DNA of 64,000 bases from Pseudomonas gingeri (lineage in GTDB: Bacteria > Pseudomonadota > Gammaproteobacteria > Pseudomonadales > Pseudomonadaceae), in NCBI RefSeq assembly GCF_013385425.1, contig NZ_JACAQA010000015.1, positions 124,001 through 188,000 on the forward strand, given 5' to 3'. The stretch's first letter is position 1, and every line of letters begins with the position of its first letter. The translations under genes were made by a program, and so were the position numbers. The notes under the pieces were generated by a model. That model made no database searches. It saw only the letters and a list, made by a program, of their open reading frames with translations, and was not told where the DNA came from. Positions 44,894 to 55,100 of the stretch are shown in pieces.

Positions 44894-45913
44894 TTATTGT
44901 TGGCTGGCCAGCCACTCGAGCAGGGCCTTGTGGAAACGCGCCGGTTCTTCCATCTGCGGGGCGTGACCCAGGCCCGGGAATTCCACCAGGGTCGAGCGCG
45001 GGATCAGTTTCGCCACCTGTTTGCCGAGTACGTCGTAGTGACCGATTTTGGCCTTGACCTCGGGCGGCGCGATATCGCTGCCGATGGCCGTGGTGTCGGC
45101 GGTGCCGATCAGCAACAGGGTGGGCATCTTCAGGTCCTTGAACTCGTAGTAGACCGGCTGGGTGAAGATCATGTCGTAGATCAGCGCCGAGTTCCAGGCG
45201 ACCGCGACGTGACCGGGGCCTTTGTTCAGGCCGGCGAGCATATCGACCCAGCGGTCGAACTCGGGTTTCCAGTGCCCGGCGTAGTAGGTGTTGCGTTCGT
45301 AATTGCGGATGCCCTCGGCGTTGAGCTTCAGTTCGCGCTCGTTCCATTGGTCGACGCTGCGATAGGGTACGCCCAGGGCTTTCCAGTCTTCCAGGCCGAT
45401 GGGGTTGACCAGCGCCAGGCGTTCGACCTGCTGCGGGTAGAGCAGGGCATAGCGAGTAGCGAGCATGCCGCCGGTGGAGTGACCCAGGATCAGGGTTTTC
45501 TCGATACCGAGTTTTTCCAGCAGGGCATGGGTGTTATTGGCCAGCTGCTGGAAGCTGTACTGGTAGTTGTCAGGTTTGCTGGAGGTGCAGAAACCGATCT
45601 GGTCCGGGGCGATCACCCGGTAGCCGGCGGCGCTCAGGGCCTTGATCGACGAGTCCCAGGTGGCCCCGCAGAAGTTCTTGCCGTGCATCAGCACAATGTT
45701 CTGGCCATTGGCTTTGCCGCTGGGCGGGACATCCATGTAGCCCATCTGCAGGGACTTGCCCTGGGATTGGAAGGCGAAATGCTCAACCGGGTAAGGGTAT
45801 TCGAAACCTTGTAGTTCCGGGCCATAGGCCGGGCCTTCGGCGGCATGGGACAGGACAGGCAGGGACGCGGCCAGGAACAGGCCGCCAAGCATGAGCGCGC
45901 GGGCATTCGACAT
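44894..45913 (-). CDS. Exported alpha/beta hydrolase
   Basis: 339 aa with GGAG seven bases before the ATG. A signal peptide (about 1-24, ending VLSHAAEG) suggests periplasmic location. The oxyanion region is VLMHGKNFCGATWD, the nucleophile serine is in LILGHSTGGMLATRYAL, and the catalytic histidine is in FPGLGHAPQMEEP. Likely an esterase, lipase or peptidase-like hydrolase; the substrate is not deducible. It precedes the hydroxyacid dehydrogenase gene on the same strand. Confidence 0.92.
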   Translation of the reverse strand: MSNARALMLGGLFLAASLPVLSHAAEGPAYGPELQGFEYPYPVEHFAFQSQGKSLQMGYMDVPPSGKANGQNIVLMHGKNFCGATWDSSIKALSAAGYRVIAPDQIGFCTSSKPDNYQYSFQQLANNTHALLEKLGIEKTLILGHSTGGMLATRYALLYPQQVERLALVNPIGLEDWKALGVPYRSVDQWNERELKLNAEGIRNYERNTYYAGHWKPEFDRWVDMLAGLNKGPGHVAVAWNSALIYDMIFTQPVYYEFKDLKMPTLLLIGTADTTAIGSDIAPPEVKAKIGHYDVLGKQVAKLIPRSTLVEFPGLGHAPQMEEPARFHKALLEWLASQQ

Positions 45914-45997
45914 ATCGGATCTCCATAAGAATCGGACCGATGCTGGTGATCGGCGATTAACCCTGGATTAACGTATTTACCGAAAACCACCGCAGAA

Positions 45998-46083
45998 CCT
46001 GTAGGAGCCCGGCTTGCCGGCGATGGCGTCGGTGGATGCAACGCAAGACTTGAGGGCCTCATCGCTGGCAAGCCAGCTCCCAC
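45998..46083. repeat. REP palindrome pair, family 1
   Basis: Inverted arms CCTGTAGGAGCCCGGCTTGC and GCAAGCCAGCTCCCACA, imperfect on the right side (CCCACA instead of CTACAG). It lies between the SRPBCC and hydrolase genes. Confidence 0.82.
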
Positions 46084-46112
46084 AAAATCGCTGTGCACAG
46101 GGTTGTGAGGTG

Positions 46113-46577
46113 TCAGGCGGTGGAGCGTCGCGGGGTTTCCAGCAAGTGTTTGAGGTTGCCCATCGCCCGGGTCGAGAGCTCGACCATGCGCGCATGTAAA
46201 CCGCTCAGGTTCAGTTCGGTGATGTATTGCAGGGTACGGGTGAACTGCGTGCCATAACCGTCACGGTGCAGGCTGTAATAAATGCAGCCATCGACCACCG
46301 GGGAGGTGAAAGCCATCTTGAACTCAACCGGAGCATCGGCGATGACCACCCGATAGTTCATCTCGATCCGTAAACCCAGCAGGTCGATGATTTCGGTGAA
46401 GCGATGATCCTTGGGCAAGGGGCCATGGATGCTGTTATCGGCGCTGACGGAGGTGGGGTGCCATTCATGCCAGTGATCGGGCTGGGTCACGTAGGCGTAG
46501 ACCGTCTCGATCTCGGCTTCTATATGGATTTCGTTGCTGAGCGTCTTGGCATAAGGCTGGAAAGAAGGTTGTCCCAT
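46113..46577 (-). CDS. SRPBCC (START-like) family protein
   Basis: 154 aa from the ATG at 46577 with GGAG about seven bases upstream. The fold is suggested by EIHIEAEIETVYAYVTQPDHWHEWHPTSV at the N-terminus, a typical first strand and helix of polyketide-cyclase/START-like proteins, and by the long C-terminal helix (LHARMVELSTRAMGNLKHLLE). These form hydrophobic-ligand pockets and act in binding or catalysis. Ligand unknown. It is monocistronic, between a REP pair and the chemoreceptor gene. Confidence 0.85.
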   Translation of the reverse strand: MGQPSFQPYAKTLSNEIHIEAEIETVYAYVTQPDHWHEWHPTSVSADNSIHGPLPKDHRFTEIIDLLGLRIEMNYRVVIADAPVEFKMAFTSPVVDGCIYYSLHRDGYGTQFTRTLQYITELNLSGLHARMVELSTRAMGNLKHLLETPRRSTA

Positions 46578-46716
46578 GGCTCTGCTCCGACTGCGTTCCT
46601 TGTTAAAGGGCGGAAACAATGATGAGCATAGGTGATACAAAATATTTCGTGATGTACAAAGTCGGTACAAGACCGGCGGTCGTGCCCCCCCAGAGGCAGG
46701 CACGACCGGCAGGGGT

Positions 46717-48711
46717 TTACTTGACCTTGAAGCGGCCCATCAACGCGCTGACACGGTTGTTGGCGTCCAGCAGGCTGCGGGTGTTGTCATCGGTGGCATG
46801 GCCGCTCTGGACCAGTTCTTCGACCATATGACGGATCTGCACCATGCTGCGGTTGATCTCTTCGGTCACCGAACTCTGCTGTTCGGCGGCCGTGGCGATC
46901 TGGGTGCTGAGGCTGTTGATATGGCTGACGGAGCCGGCCATTTCATCGAGCCCGGCGTTGACCCGCGCCGTGGCGTCGGCCGCGGACTGACAGCTGGCCT
47001 GGGTATTTTCCATGGCCGCTACCGACGAACTGACGCCCTGGGTCAGGCGGGTCAGCATCTCGTTGATTTCCGAGGTGCTGGCCTGGGTCCGGGCGGCAAG
47101 GGCGCGAACCTCGTCGGCCACCACCGCGAAGCCGCGACCCTGCTCGCCGGCGCGGGCGGCTTCGATGGCGGCGTTCAGGGCGAGCAGGTTGGTCTGCCCG
47201 GCAATGGCGCCGATCACCCCGAGAATCTCGGTGATGCGCTGGGCGTCCTGCTGCATGCTCTCGACCTTGTGGGTGGCGCTGGACACTTCGTCGATCAGCG
47301 CGACCACGCTGCTGGAAGCCTCGCCTACCACCACCCGCGAACGGTCGGCGTGTTCGTTGGCGCGCTGGGTGAAGGCCGCGGTTTCGGCGGCATTCTCGGC
47401 CACGGTGTCGGCGGTGGCGCTCATCTCGGTGATGGCGGTGACCGTCTGCTCGGTTTCCGAGGCGTGACGGGTGAGGATCTGGTTGGTATGGGCCGAGGTC
47501 TGTTGCAGCTTGTCCAGGCTGGAGGCCATGTCGCCGGTGGCCTGGGTGACTTCGCCGATCATGTTCTGCAGGTAGACGATAAAGCGGTTCACCGAGTGAC
47601 CGATGGCCCCCAGCTCATCCTCGGCGCGGATGGTGATGCGTCGGGTCAGGTCGGCATCGCCGGCGGACAATGCGTCGATATTGGTCTTGAGCGCGCGCAT
47701 CCGGTTGATCAACTGGCGGATGGCATACACCTGCAACAGTACCAGCAGCACGATCATCGGGATCTGCAGCAGGGCCAGGGTATTGAGCACGTCATCGCGC
47801 TGGGCGGTGATCAACTGGGTCGGCAGGGCGGTGGCGAGGAACCAGGGGGTGCCTTCGATGGGGCGCATGAAGAAGGTGCTGGTCACGCCGTCGTTGTTGA
47901 ATTCCACGCGGTGGGACGCGGCGTCACGGTTCTGCAGGGCGCTCTTGACCTGCGCGGCGAAGGCCGAGCTGCCGGCCAGGTCGCTGATGTTCTTGAGCAC
48001 CACCGGGCTGTTGATATGGGTGCTGTTGCTGATGATCTTGCCGTCGGCTTCGACGATCAGCATTTCACCGCCGATGTCTTTTTCCTTGCGCGCCACCAGG
48101 TCGTTGAAAAAGCCCAGGGTCACGTCGATGGTGGAGACGCCGTAGGGCACGCCGTCGCGCTGGATGGCCATGGCGCAGTTGGTGCGTGGCTCCTGGCTGG
48201 CGTCATCCTTGTAGGCGGCTGCCCAGGCGCATTGGCCGCGCGGGGTGGCCATGCCGCCCTTGTACCAGGGCTGCTCGTAATAGTTGGGCGCTTCGGCGCT
48301 GTTCCAGAAGGTATTGACCTTCAACTGGCCGTTGGCATCGCGGTGCCAGAAGGTGCTGTGCTTGTTCCGCCCCGGCGTGCGCTGGCCGGGCAGGGGCCAG
48401 ATGCCGCCGCCGAAGACCTTCAGTTCACCGTACTGATCCACCAGGCCAGGCAGGACCTTGTCGATGGTGTCGCTGTCGAGCAGGGGAATGGTCTGGGTGA
48501 TGCTGCGCTGTTGGGCCTGGACCTTGTTCAACTCGTTCTTGATCTGCTCGGCCACTTCGGCCACGCGGTTGAGTACGACCTGTTCCTCGGTCTTGCGCAA
48601 CGTGGGCGCGACCAACTGGCTGATGCCGACCACGGTCAGGACGAACAGCAGCAGGACGAACAGGACCAGAAACAGCGTGTAGCGGGCTTGGATCGTGCGG
48701 AACATAGGCAT
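46717..48711 (-). CDS. Methyl-accepting chemotaxis protein with dCache sensor
   Basis: 664 aa. The first helix (about 9-30) is followed by a periplasmic double-Cache sensor (about 35-330) with YEQPWYKGGMATPRGQCAWA and GVPYGVSTIDVTLGFF. A second helix (about 335-355), HAMP (about 360-412) and the signalling coiled coil come next. The hairpin tip is present: IGAIAGQTNLLALNAAIEAARAGEQGRGFAVVADEVRALA. It should signal to CheA/CheW on binding an extracellular ligand. The ATG at 48711 has AGGA about eight bases upstream; 48705 is an alternative. Members with this sensor often recognise amino acids or organic acids. Confidence 0.95.
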   Translation of the reverse strand: MPMFRTIQARYTLFLVLFVLLLFVLTVVGISQLVAPTLRKTEEQVVLNRVAEVAEQIKNELNKVQAQQRSITQTIPLLDSDTIDKVLPGLVDQYGELKVFGGGIWPLPGQRTPGRNKHSTFWHRDANGQLKVNTFWNSAEAPNYYEQPWYKGGMATPRGQCAWAAAYKDDASQEPRTNCAMAIQRDGVPYGVSTIDVTLGFFNDLVARKEKDIGGEMLIVEADGKIISNSTHINSPVVLKNISDLAGSSAFAAQVKSALQNRDAASHRVEFNNDGVTSTFFMRPIEGTPWFLATALPTQLITAQRDDVLNTLALLQIPMIVLLVLLQVYAIRQLINRMRALKTNIDALSAGDADLTRRITIRAEDELGAIGHSVNRFIVYLQNMIGEVTQATGDMASSLDKLQQTSAHTNQILTRHASETEQTVTAITEMSATADTVAENAAETAAFTQRANEHADRSRVVVGEASSSVVALIDEVSSATHKVESMQQDAQRITEILGVIGAIAGQTNLLALNAAIEAARAGEQGRGFAVVADEVRALAARTQASTSEINEMLTRLTQGVSSSVAAMENTQASCQSAADATARVNAGLDEMAGSVSHINSLSTQIATAAEQQSSVTEEINRSMVQIRHMVEELVQSGHATDDNTRSLLDANNRVSALMGRFKVK

Positions 48712-49179
48712 AGGACCTGTCCTTGCAAAGCGGCTTTTATTATTCGGTCACCTGATCGAGTCAGGGCTTCGTTCGGTTATCGGCTTGGGTTGAGCGAGCT
48801 TTAGGTACGATCGTACAAGAAGGCGCTAAAAATTCCGGCGTAACGGATGGAGGGGGACATTCCCCCTTCAGAAGCTATGTATCTACATTGAAATAAATTG
48901 GTACATTTCATTGACGCCATTAAATGGCCACCCTATGATCGCGCCCGTTGATGGCACAAGGCCATCCAAAAGGATTTGCGATATGGAGGCAGGCACGGCG
49001 CCGTTTCTCCATCAAGACCATCGACCTGCAAGGTGCTGACTCGCATTTGCGAGCGCCTGCTCAAGCCCCGTATCGATCCATGCCCTGACCTGGTGCTGCT
49101 CAATGAGCGGTTCGCTCGGGCGTGAGGTGCCGTGCTTTTTTAACTCAATTCATTGCCTTCGTTGCATCGAGATCCCGAC
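48712..49179. other. Divergent intergenic region upstream of the exoprotein gene
   Basis: 468 bases between the chemoreceptor gene and the giant exoprotein gene. No complete gene is present. Between about 48980 and 49126 the sequence looks coding in shifting frames: one frame reads FSIKTIDLQGADSH, another ends LLKPRIDPCPDLVLLNERFA. This suggests a decayed gene. The first phrase is loosely reminiscent of a POTRA domain start in TpsB proteins. The promoter for the exoprotein gene must also be here. Confidence 0.35.
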
Positions 49180-52100
49180 ATGGATGTTCGTCAGTTTGCC
49201 TTCCTCGTGGGCCAGCCTTCTGCTGCCCTGAAAAACCGTGAGCACTTTTGGGGACTGCCCAAGCGCGGGCTGGCGTTCATTCTGGCGAACGCGATGTTCT
49301 GGCAGCCGTTGCTGGTTCAGGCGGACGGGATTGTGGTCAATGCGCCGGGTACGATGCTCGGGCAGGCGGGCAATGGCGTACCCATCGTCAATATTGCCGC
49401 GCCGAATGCCCAGGGGCTGTCGCATAACCAGTTCACCGATTACAGCGTCGGGACCAACGGGGTCATTCTCAACAACGCCACCGCGCGGACCCAGTCGACG
49501 CAACTGGGCGGGATTATTCTGGGTAACCAGAACCTCAACGGCACGGCGGCCAATATCATTCTCAACGAGGTGAATGGCGCCAGCCCGAGCCAGTTGCGCG
49601 GTTATACCGAAGTGGCGGGGCAGTCGGCTCATGTGATCGTGGCCAACCCCTATGGCATCAGTTGCAACGGTTGCGGCTTTATCAATACCCCGCAGGCGAC
49701 CTTGACCACGGGCAAGCCGGTGATTACCAACGGCCAGCTCACGGGGTATCAGGTTGATCGGGGCAGCGTGTCCATCGACGGCGCCGGCCTCAACGCCAGC
49801 AATATCGACCAGTTCGAAATCATCACCCGCTCGGCCAAGCTCAATGCCGAGATCAATGCGAAGAAGCTGGCAATTATTGCCGGTGCCAACGATGTGGATG
49901 CCAAGACGCTCAAGGCGACGGCGCGTGCGGCCAATCCGGCGGATGCACCGCAACTGGCCATCGACTCCTCGGCGTTGGGCGGTATGTACGCGGGGGCTAT
50001 CCGGCTGGTCGGTACCGAAGCCGGTGTGGGGGTCAAGCTCGACGGCAAGATGGTCGCCAGCGGGGGCGATATCCAGCTCGATGCCAATGGTCATCTGAGC
50101 ATGGTCGAGACGGGGGCGATCGGGGCGATCAATGTCAACGCTGCCAGTCTTGAAGCCAAAGGGCCGATGTACGCCGGTACGACCCTGGATGTTAAAACCC
50201 AGGGCGATCTGACCAGCCAGAACAATCTGGTGGCCAAGGACCGCATCACGCTGAACAGCGGGGGGCAACTGACCAACAACGGCATTATTGAAGCCGGGGT
50301 CAATGCCGACAAAACCCGTAATGCGCTCGCTGACGTCAGCATCACTGCGCAGAACGTGACCAACAACGGCCAGAGCATCATCGCCAGCCGTGACTTGAGT
50401 GTCACGGCCACGCAAACCCTGAGTAACCAGGGCGGCACCCTGAGCGGTCAACGGCAAACCACCGTCAGCGCTGGCACCCTCGACAACCAGAGCAAAGGTC
50501 GAGTCCTTGGCGCTGATCGTCTGAATCTGACGGCTGACACCGTGCTCAACGCCCAGGGCGGCCTGATCAAAGGCCAGAATGCCTTGATCGCCAACCTCGG
50601 TCATCTGAACAACAACGCGGGTGAAGTCTCCAGCCAAGGCAACACCACGTTGATCCTGGGTTCCCTGGACAACCTCACCGGCCTGGTCATGGCCAATAAC
50701 GTTCTGGACATTACCGCCACGGGCGCGGTGAACAACCAGAACGGTCGCCTGGGTTCGAACAATAGCTTCACCTTCAAGGGCCAGTCCCTCGACAACACCC
50801 AGAAGGGGCGCATCACCGCGCAGCAAAGCCTCGGCCTGACCGCTACCCATCTGGATAACACCGGCGGCTCGGTTATCACCGATGGCCCGTTGAACCTGAC
50901 CGCCGACACCGTGGACAACGCCAAGGGCCGAATCTCCAGCCAGGGCGACCTGACCGCCAACGTCACCACCTTCAACCAGCAGGATGGCGCGCTGGTCACC
51001 GACGGCAACCTGACCCTGACCGGCAGCACCCTGGACAACCGCAATGCGGCGCTGATCTCGGCGAAAAAACGGCTGACCCTGAACGTCGGCAATATCGACA
51101 ACCGCGCGGGGGAAATCTCCAGCGTGCAGGCGGTCAACCTCAACGGTCAGTACCTGAACAACAGCGAAGGCGGCAAGGTCCTTTCCGACACAGCGCTGGG
51201 CCTCAAGGTCGCGCAAGTGATCAACCAGAGCCTGGGCCAGTTGGTCAGCCAGGGCAGCACCACGCTGACCGGCAGCAGCCTGGATAACAGCGGCGGTAAA
51301 GTGAGCGCGCAGTCGGGTCTGGTGATCACCCTCGACGGTGCCCTGACCAATCAGCTCTCCGGCCTGATCAGCAGCGAAGGCACCCTGACGGCTCACGCTG
51401 CCAGCCTGGATAACTCGGGCGGCAGTTTCTCCAGTGCCGGCCAATTGAGCCTCACCAGCGATGGTGCATTGATCAACCAGGGTGGTCGACTGGTGACTGA
51501 CGGCGGTATCGACCTGCACAGCGCCAGTCTCGACAACCGTCAGAGCGGCACGATCAGCGGCCAGGGCCCGGTGTCGATCACTACGGGTGCCTTCGACAAT
51601 AGCCACAGCGGTTTCCTCAGCAGTGGCAATCGCCTTGATCTGACCACCGCCCAATTGACCAACCAGGACGGTGGCCGTATCGGCGCCAAGGACCTGACCG
51701 CCAGCGTCACCGGTCTGGACCAGCAAGGCGGTTCGCTGAAAGGCGATGCGTCGCTGACCCTGGACCTCAATCACGGTCAACTGAACAACCAGGGCGGCCT
51801 GATCAACGCGCCGCTGCTGGTGTTGAACAACCTCAAGGGCGTGAACAACCAGGGCGGCGAAATCTCCAGCGCCCAGGCCTTTACCCTCGCCGCCGCTAGC
51901 CTGAACAACGACAGCGGCAAGTTGTTGAGCAACCAGGCCCTGACCCTGCGTATCGACCAGGCCCTGAGCAATATCAAGGGCATGATCGCCGCCGCAGCCG
52001 TTGATGTGCGGGCGGGCAGCCTGGATAACACCACCGGCACCCTGAGCAGCCGTGCCGGGCTGGAGCTGACTATCGACGGTCAACTGATCAACCAGAGTCT

Positions 52101-55100
52101 GGGCCTGATCAGCGCCACCAATGGCCTGACCATTAACAGCGCCAGCCTCAACAACCAGGGCGGTAGTCTGCTGGGCAGCGCCATTGCCCTCGATTTCGGT
52201 GCGGCAACGGGTGATCTGAACAACGCCACCGGCCATGTCACCACTGATGGTCAGTTGAGCATCAATCGTCTGCGCGACCTGAATAACCAAAGTGGCGAGG
52301 TTACCAGTGCGCAAAGCCTGAACTTGACGGCGCGCACGCTGGATAACAGCAATTCCGGCAAGCTGATCAGCAACAACCAGTTGGCCCTGACGGCCGATAG
52401 CCTGATCAACCAGAGCGGCGGCCTGCTATCGGGCTGGCAGGGCGTGACGCTCAACGCGGGCTCGCTCGATAACCGCAACAGCGGCACGGTTTCCAGCCGT
52501 AGCGGTAACGTTGATGTGACGCTCAGCGGTGCGCTGCTCAACAGCAACGCAGGCGCACTGGCCAGTCAGCAAGCCTTGACCATCAAGGCGGGTAGTCTTG
52601 ATAACAGCGCCGGTACGCTTTCCAGTGCGGGCGCTCAGAGCCTGACGGTCACCGGCCTGTTGAATAACGGCCAAGGTGGCCTGATCGACGCCGGCACGCT
52701 GCTGACGCTGAACGCCATGGCCCTGAGCAACGGCGGCACGGTTCAGGCGAAACAGGCGCTGACTTTCACCGGTACCGACCTCGACAACAGCAACGGCACC
52801 CTGAGTAGCGGTGCCGCGGTCACCCTCGATCTGCTCGGTGCATTGACCAACACCAAAGGAAAGCTCTCCGGCGTCGGCCCGTTGGTGGTGCAACGCAGCA
52901 CGCAGATCAATAACCAGGGAGGTGAGCTCTCCAGCCAAGGTCTGTTGACCTTGCTCACCGGTGGCTTGGATAGCAGCAATGGCGGCCTTGTCAGTGCCAA
53001 CGACACATTGCTGATCACCTCGACGGGTTCTGTACAGAACGGCAATGGCGGTTTGATCGCCAGCCGTAACGGCGACCTGCAACTGAGCGCTACCAGCCTT
53101 GGCAACGGCAAGGGCTCGTTGCAAGGCAAGGGCGCGCTCAGCCTTGATGTCAGTGGCGATATCGACAACCAGAGCGGCAAGGTGATTGCCCAGGACGGTG
53201 ATCTGTTCATCAAGGCGGCCAACCTCGACAGCCGTGGTGGTCTGCTGTCGAGCATCAGTGGTGCACTGACAACCCGAGTCGTTGGTGTACTGAAAAACGG
53301 CTACGACCTGCACAACAACCGCCAGGGCGGCCTGATTCAGGCCCAGCGCCTGGACCTGCAAGCCTGGGGCGGACTCGATAACTACGGTGGCCGCATCGCC
53401 GCGCTAACGGGTGATGCGCTGGTCGATACCGGGGCAGGGGACTTCGACAACCGTAATGGCGCGATCCATGCCAATGGGCTGGTCCAGGTCTCGGGCAACA
53501 ACTTCGATAACAGTGGTGATAACGACGGCCAGATCTCCGGTCACCAGATCAATATGAAGCTCGCGGGCGCCCTGAACAACCGTTTGGGCATTATCGAGAG
53601 CGACAGCACTCTTTCGATCACTGCCGCCAGCCTGGATAACCAGACCGGCCAGCTACGTGCACTGGGCGGCAGCGGCAAGACCGAATTCCAGATCGGCGGG
53701 TTGTTTGACAACAGCAACGGCAAGCTGGAAACCGCCAACAGCGATCTGACCCTGGGCGTCGGCAGTTTCATGAACCAGGGTGGCAGCGTGCTGCACACCG
53801 GTACCGGCATCTTCGACACCGCCACGGTCAATCTCATCAGGGCCGGCGGTAGCTTGGTGACCCGTGGTGGCCTGACCTTGACGGCTGATGACTGGACCAA
53901 CAGCAGTGTGATCCAGGTCGGGCGGCTGACGGTCAATGTCAAGAACCTGACCCAGACCGGCAGCGGGCAACTGCTTGCCACAGACAGCTTCACCGGCACT
54001 GGCGTCAACTGGAACAATGATGGGTTGATTGCCAGCGATGGCGCGGCCAGTTTGACCCTGAGTGGCAACTACAGCGGTAACGGACGCTACACCAGCCTGA
54101 GTACTTTGGGGCTGAGTGCTGCGCAGGTGAGCCTGGGCAACACCGCCAGTGTTGCCGGTGGTGGCGATACCACGATCAATGTCGGCGGTCAGTTGAATAA
54201 CTACGGCCGCATCACATCGGCTGGCGGCATGAGCGTCAATGCCGGCTCAATCAATAATTACGGAACCTTGGGCAGCAACGGCAACCTGTTGCTGAGCACG
54301 CCCACCCTGTTGAACCAGGGCGGCCTGATCTTCAGCGGCGGCGACACGGCGTTGCAGGTCAACAGTTTCACCAACCATTCGGCCCAGCTCTACAGCTTTG
54401 GCGCGGTCAGTATCGACGGCTATGGCGGTGCGGCGCAGGCGACCGAGGTCATCAATATCTCCGGGGCGATGGAAAGCACCGGCAAGTTCAGCATCAATGC
54501 CGCCAACTTCGAGAACCGCACTGAGAGTTTCAGTATGGGGCGCACGTTGGTCTCGGGTGCCATCGCCTACAACTGCACCAAATGCTGGGGGCACGACTAT
54601 ATTTTCAGCACCGTCGTTCGTGAGGTTTACGAAGGGCAGGACAACGACACCAGTGCCTCCGCGTCGCTTTCGGCGGGCAGCGACTTTGTTTTTCGCGGTG
54701 GCAACTTTCTCAATAGCAAAAGCACCATCAGTGCCGGCGGCAATATTTCCATCCAGGCTGACAACCTGAAAAACGTCGGTGCGGTTGGCGGTACCATCGA
54801 ACGAACCCGTAGCTATCAGGAAATAGAGCTCTGGCGTGGGTTCACCGTGCCATTCTTCGGTGAGGTGATTGCTTACAACCAAAGAAACAATCCCGACTTT
54901 CCGAACATCTACTACATCAATGGCTCCGGTGGCCTGAGTATCGCGATCCCGGAGAACTATCGCCATCGTGAAGGTGGGCGCGACGGTGACACCATTGAGG
55001 AAGTCCGGTTCAAGGATTCTGTCACCGGCCAAGTAGTGACCGGCGTTGATTTCAGTTATGCATACCAGCAGATCCCAACTTCGCAGTATGACCGTAACAA

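Noticed and set aside
46798..48804. A 668-codon plus-strand open frame
   Set aside because: It is antisense to the chemoreceptor gene and lacks any domain pattern.
49150..52314. A 1054-codon open frame on the minus strand
   Set aside because: It runs antisense to the haemagglutinin repeats. High GC and repetitive codons keep the opposite frame open; it has no ribosome-binding site and no recognisable domain.
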